NCBI RefSeq assembly: GCF_025144725.1
Contig: NZ_JALXKS010000018.1
Location: 1-51,754 of the forward strand
Direction of reading: 5' to 3'
Source of the DNA: Brevibacterium sp. p3-SID960
Lineage (GTDB): Bacteria > Actinomycetota > Actinomycetes > Actinomycetales > Brevibacteriaceae
Length of the DNA: 51,754 nucleotides
The notes under the pieces were generated by a model that searched no databases, was not told the DNA's origin, and saw only the letters and a program-made list of their open reading frames with translations. Position 1 is the first letter of the stretch; the number at the start of each line of letters is the position of its first letter. A program made the translations under genes and the position numbers. This document shows, piece after piece, positions 8,692 through 16,727 of the stretch.

Positions 8692-9315
8692 ATGACCATC
8701 AGCAGTTCAGACCAGTTTCACGTCAGCGATGTCAACGACCACCTCGAGGTCGTAGGAGCCAGCAAGGAAGAATTGGAGCAAGCTCTCGCTCTGATCCGGG
8801 CCAGTCGGCACAAGAAAGTCGAAGCACGGGCTGCTTTCGCGTCCTACGTCCGCCAGACGATGTTCGCCGAGAGCGCAGCGCTCATTTCGCTTGCATCGCA
8901 GAAGCAGGTCCAACGAAGCGCGGGCCTCCGGCAGCACCTCATGGACGTCGAGGGCTTCGAAACCTATGCTTCTCTGGCAGAAACACGCAACTCTCTGGAG
9001 AGCTCTGTTCGCACGTGGGTTTCGCGGAAGCGGAAGCGCAATGAGCTGTTCACCATCGAGCTCAATGGGGCCACCATGATTCCCACGGTTCAGCTCACGA
9101 GCTCAGGTGATGAGGACCCTCGCATTGTCGAACTCATGCGCCCCCTCCTCGACGCCGGCCTCGACGGCTGGTCACTCTGGGCATGGCTCACACAGCCGAA
9201 CGGGCTGCTCAGTGGAGAGGTTCCAGCCGAAGTGGTGAAGACCAACACTCGACGAGCGGTACGAGCCGCGGACCGCTACGCGGCTGAGATTCGACGCGCA
9301 ACGGAAAGCGCATGA
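8692..9315 (+). CDS. antitoxin of a RES toxin-antitoxin pair (MbcA/ParS/Xre-like)
   Basis: A 207-residue cytosolic protein that should bind and neutralise the RES toxin encoded next to it. The middle is helical and basic (SRKRKRNE around 111-118), a possible DNA-binding region. The C-terminal part (about 145-200) reads WLTQPNGLLSGEVPAEVV, which resembles the toxin-binding DUF2384 domain (W-L-x-x-P-N-x-x-L-x-G-x-x-P). The start at 8692 is set by GGAGG 8-13 nt upstream; a longer frame beginning at 8644 has no such site and would run through the promoter. Its stop codon overlaps the toxin's start (ATGA), indicating translational coupling. The N-terminal part is not recognised. Confidence 0.8.
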   Translation: MTISSSDQFHVSDVNDHLEVVGASKEELEQALALIRASRHKKVEARAAFASYVRQTMFAESAALISLASQKQVQRSAGLRQHLMDVEGFETYASLAETRNSLESSVRTWVSRKRKRNELFTIELNGATMIPTVQLTSSGDEDPRIVELMRPLLDAGLDGWSLWAWLTQPNGLLSGEVPAEVVKTNTRRAVRAADRYAAEIRRATESA

Positions 9316-10046
9316 CCCGTGATCTCCCTCCCCAGGACCTGCAATGTCCTGACCCGGAGGGCTGCACGGTAGCCGCTGCTGAATTAGAGGCCCTAGCCGA
9401 AGCAGGAAAGCTGCCTGTCGTCACAATCCCGAGCACCCGGCACTGGTATCGGGTCTACGACTCGCAGGACGGCTTCAGCCACCCGAACCCCGGGTACGGG
9501 GACACCAGGTTCGCACCATTCGATGCGCTCGAGACACAGGAGCGTGTTCCGACGCTCTACCTCGCTGAATCGCTTGCCGCAGCATTGCTCGAAACCAGCT
9601 TTCATGACGTTCATGCACAGACACCGCGAGTCGTGTCGGAACTGTCGCTGCACGGCAAACTGCACGCTCGGCTCATTCCGCCCTGTGATGTGGAGCTGAC
9701 CGATCTTCGGGACTCCCAGCTGAGCCGACTCGGCTTCACGCGACCTCAGCTTGCGAGCAGCTCACCCGAGCACTATCCGTGCACGCGCCGGGTGGCCCGG
9801 GCAGTTCACGCAGCTCCACAGAACTGTGCAGGAATCATCTGGCATTCGCGCCAGGCGGAGCTCAGCAGTGCAGGTCCTGCTGAGGTGGCCGTTGTCTTCG
9901 CAGACCGCGTCGCGCATACACGCGGAGCCTGGAAGCTCGGCCCCTATCGAGACGCTTACGGTTCGCTTCTCGAAGGGACTGGCCGTCTCATCCTCGATGA
10001 GGTCGCTGAGATCCTCAACGTCACCATCTCGCAGATCGATCTCTGA
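9312..10046 (+). CDS. RES-domain toxin
   Basis: A 244-residue protein with a RES domain, expected to degrade or transfer ADP-ribose from NAD+ and so arrest growth when free of antitoxin. The RES hallmarks are visible: RHWYRVY (Arg47), GDTRFAP (Arg66), TLYLAES (Tyr83, Glu86) and ALLETSFHDV (Glu94), so the core looks intact. It starts 4 nt inside the antitoxin stop codon, forming a two-gene operon. In Mycobacterium the homologous MbcT is an NAD+ phosphorylase; other RES toxins ADP-ribosylate PRPP synthetase. Which activity applies here cannot be read from sequence. The pair sits between two convergent LppM-like paralogues. Confidence 0.88.
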   Translation: MTRDLPPQDLQCPDPEGCTVAAAELEALAEAGKLPVVTIPSTRHWYRVYDSQDGFSHPNPGYGDTRFAPFDALETQERVPTLYLAESLAAALLETSFHDVHAQTPRVVSELSLHGKLHARLIPPCDVELTDLRDSQLSRLGFTRPQLASSSPEHYPCTRRVARAVHAAPQNCAGIIWHSRQAELSSAGPAEVAVVFADRVAHTRGAWKLGPYRDAYGSLLEGTGRLILDEVAEILNVTISQIDL

Positions 10047-10077
10047 CCGCCTGTCGGCGCGGTCTCCCTGTACACGG

Positions 10078-10111
10078 CTGAGGGGCCCAGACGGATGTCT
10101 GAGCCCCTCAG
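10078..10111. terminator. bidirectional terminator hairpin
   Basis: CTGAGGGGC (10078-10086) pairs perfectly with 10103-10111, and an inner CAGAC-GGAT-GTCTG stem (10088-10101) extends it. It separates the RES toxin gene from the convergent LppM-like gene. Confidence 0.8.
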
Positions 10112-10141
10112 CGTTCAGCGCATGTCATGTGCGCTCAGCTT

Positions 10142-11266
10142 TCACTGTCGCGGCGGCTGCGGACCTGAGCCGTATCCGGGATTGCCGTAACCCGGGTGCC
10201 CTGGGCCCTGCTGACCGTACTGCTGACCGGGTTGGCCGTACTGCTGGCCAGGCTGGCCGTGTCCCCACTGCGGCTGCGAACCGCCCTGCTGTCCGTAGGG
10301 TCCTGGTGCCGAACCGGGCGCCTGCGGCGGCTGCACGCGGCCGGGTCCACCGGGCTGTCCCTGCTGGGGCGGCTGCCCCTGCGGGCCAGGCTGGCCCTGC
10401 GGTCCGGGGTGTCCGTACTGGCCGGGAGCCGAAGGGCCGGCGCTGGGCTGACCGTACTGGCCCGGCTGACCGTACTGGCCCGGTACGCCGTAGGAGGCGG
10501 CAGCGGCGGGACCGCCCTGGTGCTGCTGTTGCTTCTTCTTCCGCGAGAGCAGGACGGCGAGCAGAATGCCGCCGCCGATGAGCAGCAGCAGAAGGATGCC
10601 GCCGATGACGAAGAGGACCCACCACGGGAAAGACGAGCTCTTCGCCTTGACGGTGATGGTGTCGCCGTCGAAGCTCTTCAGGTCGTAGGTGACGACATTG
10701 TCCTCGATCTGACCACCGGGGGCGTCGATGATCTTGCCGGGGAACGTGAGCTTGACGGTGGCCTCGGTGAACAGACTGGCGGGATCGCCACCAGCGGTCT
10801 CGTATTCGCCGACACCGGATCCCAGATCGGAGGAGCGGATGAAGTTCGGCATCGAGAACGAGATCTCGCCGTTCTCCTTGCTGATCGACAGGCCATCAAG
10901 ACCAGTCTCAGTGCCGCCGGTCAGCGCATTCGGGTCGACCTTGTCGAGAATGAGCTTCATGCCGAGATCGGTGTCCGTGGAGATCTTCTCCACCGCCACC
11001 CCTTCAGGTGCCTCAGCCTGTGCTTCCCGGATGGACTCGTCGACATCGCCTTCATAGTCAGTCGGAGTCCCGTAGCCGCCGTACTGGGAGGACTGGTCTT
11101 CGAGCATCTGCCGGTCGAACGTGTACTGCAAGGTGCCGCTGACCTTGAGGTCCTTGTCGATCTCCATGTCGAAGCTGATGGCCATGCATCCGGTGAGGAC
11201 GAACCCCAGCAGGAGCATCAAGCCGACAGCCAGCGGCTTCGTCACTCGGTCTTTCAGCGTCTTCAT
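10142..11266 (-). CDS. LppM-like lipoprotein, second paralogue, with Gln/Gly/Pro-rich tail
   Basis: A 374-residue paralogue of the lipoprotein at 7391. Both have the lipid-accepting Cys at residue 27 (here VLTGC), an LppM-type domain starting DKDLKVSGTL, the same SSFPWWVLFV entry into the membrane helix (about 214-240) and a basic patch SRKKKQQQ. The tail differs: it is built from GQYGQPGQ- and PQGQPG-like repeats, rich in Gln, Tyr and Gly, resembling disordered, phase-separating sequence. The start at 11266 has GAGAGG upstream; the frame remains open 30 nt further without a site. Convergence with the first paralogue suggests an inverted duplication. Function unknown. Confidence 0.84.
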   Translation of the reverse strand: MKTLKDRVTKPLAVGLMLLLGFVLTGCMAISFDMEIDKDLKVSGTLQYTFDRQMLEDQSSQYGGYGTPTDYEGDVDESIREAQAEAPEGVAVEKISTDTDLGMKLILDKVDPNALTGGTETGLDGLSISKENGEISFSMPNFIRSSDLGSGVGEYETAGGDPASLFTEATVKLTFPGKIIDAPGGQIEDNVVTYDLKSFDGDTITVKAKSSSFPWWVLFVIGGILLLLLIGGGILLAVLLSRKKKQQQHQGGPAAAASYGVPGQYGQPGQYGQPSAGPSAPGQYGHPGPQGQPGPQGQPPQQGQPGGPGRVQPPQAPGSAPGPYGQQGGSQPQWGHGQPGQQYGQPGQQYGQQGPGHPGYGNPGYGSGPQPPRQ

Positions 11267-11538
11267 GGGGCACCTCTCACGCATCGTCACCGCCACGGCT
11301 TCGCGGCGCTGGTCTCAACCTATCGGAACACATGCGGGCTCGCCACACCGACAACCGGTCCCGCCTCGGCGTCGGAGACCACGTCACCGGACGGGGGCGG
11401 TGCGGGTCGGCTCAACGATATGGCGGCCACGGGTGAGCAGGCGTGCGCCGGTGAGGAGATCGTAGGCAGGGTGTGAGTCTGTGCCCGTGGGCGCATAGCC
11501 GCGCCCTGCGGCAGTCACAGCCAGGGTGACCGGCTGGC

Positions 11539-12207
11539 TCAGCTGACCGTCTGGCCGAAGGCGTGCCTGCGGATCCAGGCGTGCATGGCGATCGCCGCGG
11601 CGGCAGCGGCGTTCATCGACCGGGTCGAGCCGTACTGCTCGATCGACAGCACAGCTTCGCACGCCTCATGGGCGGCGTCGGTGAGGCCAGGACCCTCCTG
11701 GCCGAAGAGGAACACGCAGTTCTCCGGCAGCTCGTAGGTCTCCAAGGGCACGGAGTCGGGGAAGTTGTCGACGCCGATAAGCGGCAGGTGCCTGTCGGCG
11801 CACCAGGCGACCAGCGCCTCGGCGTCGGGGTGGTGGTGCAGGTGCTGGTAGCGGTCGGTGACCATCGCCCCGCGACGGTTCCAGCGGCGCCGGCCGACGA
11901 TGTGGACTGCGGCGGCGTTGAAGGCATTGGCGGTGCGCACGACTGAGCCGATGTTCAGGTCGTGCTGCCAGTTTTCGACGGCGACGTGGAAGCCGTGGCG
12001 GGTGCGGTCGAGATCGGCGACGATCGCCTCGAGCTTCCAGTACCGGTAGCGATCGACGACGTTGCGGCGATCGCCCTCGGCGAGCAGCGCGGGGTCGTAG
12101 TGCTCGCCGGTGGGCCATTCACCGGCCCAGGGGCCGACGCCGACGGTGGTGTCGGCATCGGCCCCTGGTGCAGGCGTTGGGCGCTCGGCGCCCGTAGGCT
12201 GGGTCAC
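11539..12207 (-). CDS. SpoU/TrmH-family RNA 2'-O-methyltransferase
   Basis: A 222-residue enzyme using S-adenosylmethionine to methylate a ribose 2'-OH in tRNA or rRNA. The SPOUT knot motifs are in order: NWQHDLNIGSVVRTANAF (motif 1, Asn and Arg), FLFGQEGPGL (motif 2) and YGSTRSMNAAAAAAIAMH (motif 3). The Asp/Glu- and Pro-rich first 30 residues are probably disordered. Its start overlaps the stop of the upstream ABC-2 permease gene by 4 nt, so it is the last gene of that operon. The target nucleotide is unknown. The 272 bp between it and the LppM-like gene show no supported gene. Confidence 0.92.
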   Translation of the reverse strand: MTQPTGAERPTPAPGADADTTVGVGPWAGEWPTGEHYDPALLAEGDRRNVVDRYRYWKLEAIVADLDRTRHGFHVAVENWQHDLNIGSVVRTANAFNAAAVHIVGRRRWNRRGAMVTDRYQHLHHHPDAEALVAWCADRHLPLIGVDNFPDSVPLETYELPENCVFLFGQEGPGLTDAAHEACEAVLSIEQYGSTRSMNAAAAAAIAMHAWIRRHAFGQTVS

Positions 12208-13880
12208 GGCTTCTTCTTGGAGCCGGACTTCTTCGCCGCAGGCTTCTCGTCTGTCGACTTCTTCACTGCAGGCTTCTTGGCCGCAGGCTTCGCCTTCGTG
12301 GCGGTCTTCGCAGCGGGCGACCCGCCAGAGGTCTCCTCAGTTGCGTCAGCGTCGCCAGTCTTGCCCGCCTCGGCGTCGGCATCTTCTGCGTCTGCGGAGT
12401 CGCCGGCGGCAGCGGACTTCTTCTCCGCCTCGGCGGCGGCGCCCTTCTTGCGCGGCTTGACGGTGCGTCCGCCGTGGCCGGCCCCGCGCAGCAGGTTCTT
12501 CTCATACGCACCCGCGGCGAGGGCGAAGGCGATGAGCGCGACGACGAGTGCGATGCCGGCGGCCAGCAGGCCCTCCCACCATTCGGCCCGGCCGGCGAAG
12601 TAGCGCATCGGCATAGCGACCGGGGCGGTGAACGGGACGTAGGACATGATGCGCAGGATGTCGGCCTTGAGCGCGAACACCATCGGCACGAAGGCGCCGG
12701 CGGCGGCGAGCAGCACGATGAGGCCGCAGCTGATCTGGCGAGCGCGGCGCCCAGCTGGGGTGGCCGCCCACAGGAACAGCGACATGTACAGCAGCACCAC
12801 GATGAGGAAGATCGCTGAGAACCAGCCGATGCCCGGCAGCGCGGCCATCGCCAGGGAGTTGAACGAGGCGATCGACAGGCCGAGCATGAGCACACCGACG
12901 GTGATGACGAGGTAGACGAGTGCGAGCACCGTCAGCCCGTAGACCCGGCCCCAGGCGGCAGCCTTGGGCGGGATGGTGGCGGCGATGACCTCGGCGAGCC
13001 GGTTGCGCTTCTCAACCCGGGCATTGGCGTACAGAGCCGCACCGAGGGTCAGCACGGAGGCGAGCAGCAGCATGGCCATGCCCCAGACGAGCACCGAGCT
13101 GGCGGTGGCCGGCACCGGCGGCTCCTCAAGGTAGGTCACCTCGATCTCCGGCTGCAGCTGGTTCATGATCTCCGTCGGCTTGGAGTTCAGCGCCACCAGC
13201 TGCTCCTGGCCCATGCCCGAGGGGTCGACGATGAGTGCGGCGTCGGCTTCGCCGGTGCGCACGAGCTCCTGGGCCTCTTCGACGGAGTCGACGTCCTTGA
13301 TTTTCAAGCCCAGCTGCTGTTCGGCAGCTGCCGCCTGCTCGCCGAGTCCGACGGTGGCCAGAGTCGAGTCACCGGCGGCGGCTTCCGGGCTGGCGTTCTG
13401 CGCGCCGATGATGATCGCAGCGATGACGGCCAGGCCGAGGATCAGGCTGGTGACGTAGAACAGCGGCGAGCGGGACACGGAGACGGTCTCGCGGTTGGAC
13501 ACGAGCCAGGCGGCCTGCCGGCCGGTGAGGTCGCGGAACTCGGACACGAGCCCGGTCTTGGGTTCGCTGCCGGGATCCGGGCGGTCTTCGCGCAGCTCAT
13601 AGGGCACATCGGCATCGGTGAGCAGATCGTCATCGGCATCGATCGTCTCGACCGGGATCTCGTCGTCGGCGTCAGTGTCGACGGCTGCGTCGGCGCCCTC
13701 GGCGTCAGCGTCGTCGGCGAGGGCGTCGGCTTCGCCGGGATCGGTGTCCTCATCGAGGATGACGAGGTCGTCATCGGCGCCGGGAGCCGTCGGGTCGGCT
13801 GGGTCGACCGGGGTGCTGGCCTCAGCTGGGTCGGTGGGGTCGACCGGGTCGGTGAGGTCCTTCTTGTTCTTGTCGGTCAC
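12204..13880 (-). CDS. ABC-2 type exporter permease with acidic N-terminal and basic C-terminal tails
   Basis: A 558-residue membrane component of an ABC-2 exporter (NatB/YhaP-like). The first about 115 residues are almost purely acidic low complexity (runs such as DDDLVILDEDTDPG). A membrane helix at about 145-160, a large extracytoplasmic loop and five or six further helices (about 265-465) follow. The final about 90 residues are Lys/Ala/Pro-rich (AAKKPAVKKS), like a histone tail. Both tails face the cytosol. The charge asymmetry is unusual for this family. It begins directly after the stop of the ATPase gene, so the two form a unit. The substrate is unknown; NatAB exports sodium. Confidence 0.85.
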   Translation of the reverse strand: MTDKNKKDLTDPVDPTDPAEASTPVDPADPTAPGADDDLVILDEDTDPGEADALADDADAEGADAAVDTDADDEIPVETIDADDDLLTDADVPYELREDRPDPGSEPKTGLVSEFRDLTGRQAAWLVSNRETVSVSRSPLFYVTSLILGLAVIAAIIIGAQNASPEAAAGDSTLATVGLGEQAAAAEQQLGLKIKDVDSVEEAQELVRTGEADAALIVDPSGMGQEQLVALNSKPTEIMNQLQPEIEVTYLEEPPVPATASSVLVWGMAMLLLASVLTLGAALYANARVEKRNRLAEVIAATIPPKAAAWGRVYGLTVLALVYLVITVGVLMLGLSIASFNSLAMAALPGIGWFSAIFLIVVLLYMSLFLWAATPAGRRARQISCGLIVLLAAAGAFVPMVFALKADILRIMSYVPFTAPVAMPMRYFAGRAEWWEGLLAAGIALVVALIAFALAAGAYEKNLLRGAGHGGRTVKPRKKGAAAEAEKKSAAAGDSADAEDADAEAGKTGDADATEETSGGSPAAKTATKAKPAAKKPAVKKSTDEKPAAKKSGSKKKP

Positions 13881-14783
13881 TCAGATCCTCTCCTTCAGCA
13901 GCTCGGCCAGGCTCGCGTTGTGCGCACCATATTCTGTCACGCCGCTCGTCGCAGCCACGGCCGCGAAGGCCGCCTGCGGATCGGATGCGGAGAAGACCAC
14001 CAGCTCGCGGTCAGCTGCGCCGGTCTCCTCATCGTCTGCGACATCGATGCCAGGGTGGGCAACCAGGCTGGCGCGTCCCGCCTCGGCGGCGGCTGCGGTC
14101 TCGTAGCGGGCGGCGTACAGGTTCGCGTCCCGGCGCAGCGTGGCCAGTGGACCCTTCCCGACGACCTTGCCGTGGTCGAGGGCGATGACGTCATCAGCGA
14201 CCGATTCGGTCAGCTCATAGGAATCGGAGGTGAAGATGACCGGGACGCCGGAGTCGGCGTGGTCGCGCAGCAGGCTGAAGACCTTCTGGGTGCTGGCGGC
14301 GTCGAGACCGTCGAACGGCTCGTCGAGCACCACGACGTCCGGATCGGCAGCGAGCACGGCGGCGATCTCAGCCCGGGCGACCTCGGTGCCGGACAGGTGC
14401 GACAGCGGCGCGTAGGCGCGGTCGGACAGGTCGAGGCGCGAGAGCAGAGTGACGGCGTTGCGCTCGGCTGCTCCCATCGTCATGCCGTGCAGTCGTGCGA
14501 GGTAGACGATCTGCTCGAGGACCTTCATCCCCGGGTAGCCGCCGCGTTCAGCAGGCAGATAGCCGAAGTTCTGCCGGTCGCCGAAGCCCAGTTCGTGGCC
14601 TTCGAGTTCGACGGTGCCCTCATCGGGGGTGATGAGGCCCATGATGACGCGGACGAGTTCGGTCTTGCCGGAGCCGCGCTGGCCGACGATGCCGGTCAGG
14701 CGGCGCGGGCGGGCGGTCAGCGATACGTCCTTCAGCCATGTCTTGCGGCCGGACTTGAGCGTGATGCCGGTGAGTTCGAGCAC
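13881..14783 (-). CDS. ABC transporter ATP-binding protein with a degenerate signature motif
   Basis: A 300-residue ATPase expected to power the adjacent ABC-2 permease. Walker A is GQRGSGKT (34-41), Walker B is VVVLDEP (149-155) and a D-loop GLDA follows. The signature motif reads LSGTE instead of LSGGQ (about 130-134), losing the second glycine and the glutamine that contact ATP across the dimer. The Q-loop region (GYLPAERGG) is conserved as in NatA-like proteins. The C-terminal 80 residues form an extra domain typical of DUF4162-type ATPases. It starts with GTG, with GAAGGA 7 nt upstream. Signature changes in this subfamily are known, so activity is not excluded. Confidence 0.87.
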   Translation of the reverse strand: MLELTGITLKSGRKTWLKDVSLTARPRRLTGIVGQRGSGKTELVRVIMGLITPDEGTVELEGHELGFGDRQNFGYLPAERGGYPGMKVLEQIVYLARLHGMTMGAAERNAVTLLSRLDLSDRAYAPLSHLSGTEVARAEIAAVLAADPDVVVLDEPFDGLDAASTQKVFSLLRDHADSGVPVIFTSDSYELTESVADDVIALDHGKVVGKGPLATLRRDANLYAARYETAAAAEAGRASLVAHPGIDVADDEETGAADRELVVFSASDPQAAFAAVAATSGVTEYGAHNASLAELLKERI

Positions 14784-14919
14784 GGGTGGTCCTTCGATTG
14801 ACGGGGGTGCGCGCCGCGTGCGGCGCCGGATCTAGTGTTGCGTGCGGTGTCAGCTGCCGTCCAATCCCAGCGGTGGCGGCACCGGGCCCGAGGCGCCGGC
14901 CCGGTTGGGATCGTGAGGC

Positions 14920-15480
14920 TCAGTCGAGTCCGAGGTCGCTGGTGCTCAGCGCGATGAGGTACGGCAGGCCTGCCGCCTCGACGCGCTCCTTGGCGCCGGT
15001 GCTGCGGTCCATGACGACGGCGACGGCGATGACCTCGGCGCCGGCTTCGCGCAGCGCTTCGACGGCGGTGAGCACGGAGCCGCCGGTCGTCGAGGTGTCC
15101 TCGACGGCGATGACCTTGCGGCCGCGCACATCGGGGCCTTCGACGCGGCGGCCCATGCCGTGCTCCTTGGCAGCCTTGCGCACGACGAAGGTGTCCTTGG
15201 GGGTGCCGCGGACGACGGAGCGGTGCATGATTGCGGTGCCGACCGGGTCAGCGCCCATCGTCAGGCCGCCGATCGCCTCGACCTCGTCGAGGTATCCGGT
15301 GGACTCCAGCAGGTCGAGCATGACGTCGCCGATGAGCGGGGCGCTGCGGTGGTCGAGGGTGACCCGGCGCAGGTCGAGGTAGTAGTCGGCCTCCTGACCG
15401 GAGGACAGCGTGACCTTGCCGCGCACGACAGCGAGTTCGTCGATGAGCTGCAGCAGCTGGGATTTCGCAGTTTCTGACAT
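14920..15480 (-). CDS. pyrE: orotate phosphoribosyltransferase
   Basis: Catalyses orotate + PRPP to OMP + diphosphate, the fifth step of pyrimidine synthesis. The 186-residue length is normal. The PRPP-binding motif VIAVEDTSTTGGS occupies residues 123-135, and the catalytic loop region contains RKAAKEHGMGRRVEG (about 101-115). The ATG at 15480 lies 6 nt after a TAGACT -10 box (15487-15492), so the mRNA is probably leaderless. Upstream lies a separate predicted RNA with its own promoter and terminator; read-through of that terminator would reach pyrE. Confidence 0.95.
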   Translation of the reverse strand: MSETAKSQLLQLIDELAVVRGKVTLSSGQEADYYLDLRRVTLDHRSAPLIGDVMLDLLESTGYLDEVEAIGGLTMGADPVGTAIMHRSVVRGTPKDTFVVRKAAKEHGMGRRVEGPDVRGRKVIAVEDTSTTGGSVLTAVEALREAGAEVIAVAVVMDRSTGAKERVEAAGLPYLIALSTSDLGLD

Positions 15481-15486
15481 GCGCTC

Positions 15487-15492
15487 AGTCTA
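15487..15492 (-). promoter_or_regulatory. -10 box of a leaderless promoter (pyrE)
   Basis: TAGACT on the minus strand, 6 nt from the ATG, with no ribosome-binding site between. Confidence 0.5.
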
Positions 15493-15531
15493 CGTGGACG
15501 AAGCCGAGTGCCAGCTGAAGAGGTCCTGCCT

Positions 15532-15654
15532 GGAGAAACACAAAGACCCCGGGGCGCGTCACGCGTCTTCCCGGGGCCTTTGCAGCACTCCCCTCGAGTA
15601 CCCGGACGCATCCCCATACGTCCGTCATTCGCCCGATCCCCACCGGGTCGAATT
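15532..15654 (-). ncRNA. predicted structured small RNA with G-rich hairpin loops
   Basis: Most of the 338-bp gap between the SDR gene and pyrE is explained by a self-contained unit on the minus strand. A promoter (15661-15689) would start RNA at about 15654. Three hairpins follow: 15652-15628 (8 bp with one bulged A, loop GTGGGGAT), 15623-15604 (8 bp, loop GGGG) and 15601-15585 (about 6 bp, loop GAGGG). A 13-bp GC-rich terminator stem (15582-15570 with 15553-15541) then runs into the tail TGTTTCTCC. The product would be about 120 nt. No convincing protein frame or known RNA family was recognised. Alternatives are a pyrE attenuator leader or the terminated 3' end of the SDR transcript. Confidence 0.5.
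15541..15582 (-). terminator. terminator of the predicted small RNA / SDR transcript
   Basis: Arms 15541-15553 and 15570-15582 pair with a single mismatch, CCCCGGG/CCCGGGG at the core, followed on the minus strand by a T-rich tail (TCTTTGTGTTTCT). Confidence 0.8.
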
Positions 15655-15660
15655 ACCTCC

Positions 15661-15689
15661 ATTTAACCATGGATTAGTTGATTTGTGAA
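15661..15689 (-). promoter_or_regulatory. promoter of the predicted small RNA
   Basis: On the minus strand TTCACA (15689-15684) and TTAAAT (15666-15661) are exactly 17 bp apart in a short A/T-rich pocket. The -35 sequence matches that of the glcB promoter. No gene other than the predicted RNA lies between it and the terminator. Confidence 0.55.
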
Positions 15690-15818
15690 CTTGTCCTGCT
15701 AACAAAACAGCGCCGATCGCACACGGTGCCTGAGACCGAACATCGGCCTCCTCCAACGGCTGGATTCCATGCTTCGGTCTGCGTCTGCGAACCGGCTTAT
15801 GAACGGATCACGCTGGTC

Positions 15819-16658
15819 TCAGCGGCGTGGTTGCCGGGTGAAGCGGAAGCCGTTGCTGGCGAACCGGATGAGCGGCCGCGGCAGCACCTGGGCTGCGGCA
15901 TAGGCGAGCTTGTACTGCACCCCGGGCACCGAGACGACCTTGCCTGCGCGGGCATCGCGCAGCCCCTGCCGGGCGACGGTCGAGACGTCGACCCAGGCTG
16001 CGGCCGGCAGACGCGACATGTCGACATCCATGCGGTCGTGGAACTCGGTGCGCACGAACCCGGGCAGCACCGCGGTGGCGGTCACGCCGGTGCCGGCGAG
16101 TGCGGCGGCGAGGCTCTCGGTGAAGATGAGCACATGGGACTTCGCCCCGGCGTAGGTGCCCATCGTCGTGACCGCGGCCATCGAGGCGATGTTCACGATG
16201 CCGCCGCGGCCGCGGGCGCGCATCGCATGGGCGGCATGCCAGGAGATGTCCTCAACGGCGCGGATGAGCACGGTGTCGAGCTTTGCGAGCTCCGCCGGGT
16301 CGGTTCTCAGCAGCGAGGTGCGCAGTCCGTAGCCGGCGTTGTTGACGACGACGTCGACGCGGCGGGAGTCGATGAGGTCGGTGACCTGCCGGATCCCGCC
16401 GATCGTCCCATCACCCTCCGTCCGGCTGAGGTCGCAGCTGAGCACCTCGCAGACGATCCGGTAGCGGTGCATGAGCCTGACCGCTGTGGCGTCGAGGCGC
16501 TCGAGGTCGCGGGCGACGAGGATGAGCCGGTAGCCGTCGGCTGCGAGCTCATGGGCGATCGCCAGCCCGATGCCGCTGGTGGCACCGGTGATGAGGGCGA
16601 CCGGCGCCTCGGGCGCGGGGGCTGCGAGCACGGGACTCGGGCTGGGTGTCGATGCCAT
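15819..16658 (-). CDS. short-chain dehydrogenase/reductase
   Basis: A 279-residue NAD(P)-dependent oxidoreductase of the classical SDR fold. The Rossmann motif TGATSGIG is near residue 30, NNAG is present, the catalytic triad reads NIAS ... YAGAK (Ser, Tyr, Lys), and PGFVRTEF follows as in YqjQ/DltE-like members. The C-terminal extension ends in a basic patch. The start at 16658 is preferred: TATGCT lies 6 nt upstream, giving a leaderless message, while the longer frame start at 16677-16679 lies before that box. The substrate is unknown. Transcription ends toward the predicted small-RNA unit. Confidence 0.85.
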   Translation of the reverse strand: MASTPSPSPVLAAPAPEAPVALITGATSGIGLAIAHELAADGYRLILVARDLERLDATAVRLMHRYRIVCEVLSCDLSRTEGDGTIGGIRQVTDLIDSRRVDVVVNNAGYGLRTSLLRTDPAELAKLDTVLIRAVEDISWHAAHAMRARGRGGIVNIASMAAVTTMGTYAGAKSHVLIFTESLAAALAGTGVTATAVLPGFVRTEFHDRMDVDMSRLPAAAWVDVSTVARQGLRDARAGKVVSVPGVQYKLAYAAAQVLPRPLIRFASNGFRFTRQPRR

Positions 16659-16727
16659 GGCCACAGCATAGGCGCACATGACTGATCCCGCCCTGTCATC
16701 TGCAGGGCGGGATCAGACGGCTGCGGC

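Noticed and set aside
10196..11476. A 426-codon frame opposite the second LppM-like gene
   Set aside because: Low-complexity product, no family similarity, and it overlaps a well-supported lipoprotein on the other strand.
11384..11538. A short minus-strand stretch reading AYDLLTGARLLTRGRHIVE, faintly like the end of a glycoside hydrolase
   Set aside because: Only about 48 codons, no start or upstream domain, and the similarity is too weak to separate from high-GC chance.
15583..15652. The plus-strand version of the hairpins as a 6C RNA (actinobacterial RNA with C-rich loops)
   Set aside because: On the plus strand the loops have only about four C, and no promoter upstream or terminator downstream is visible; the minus strand has both.
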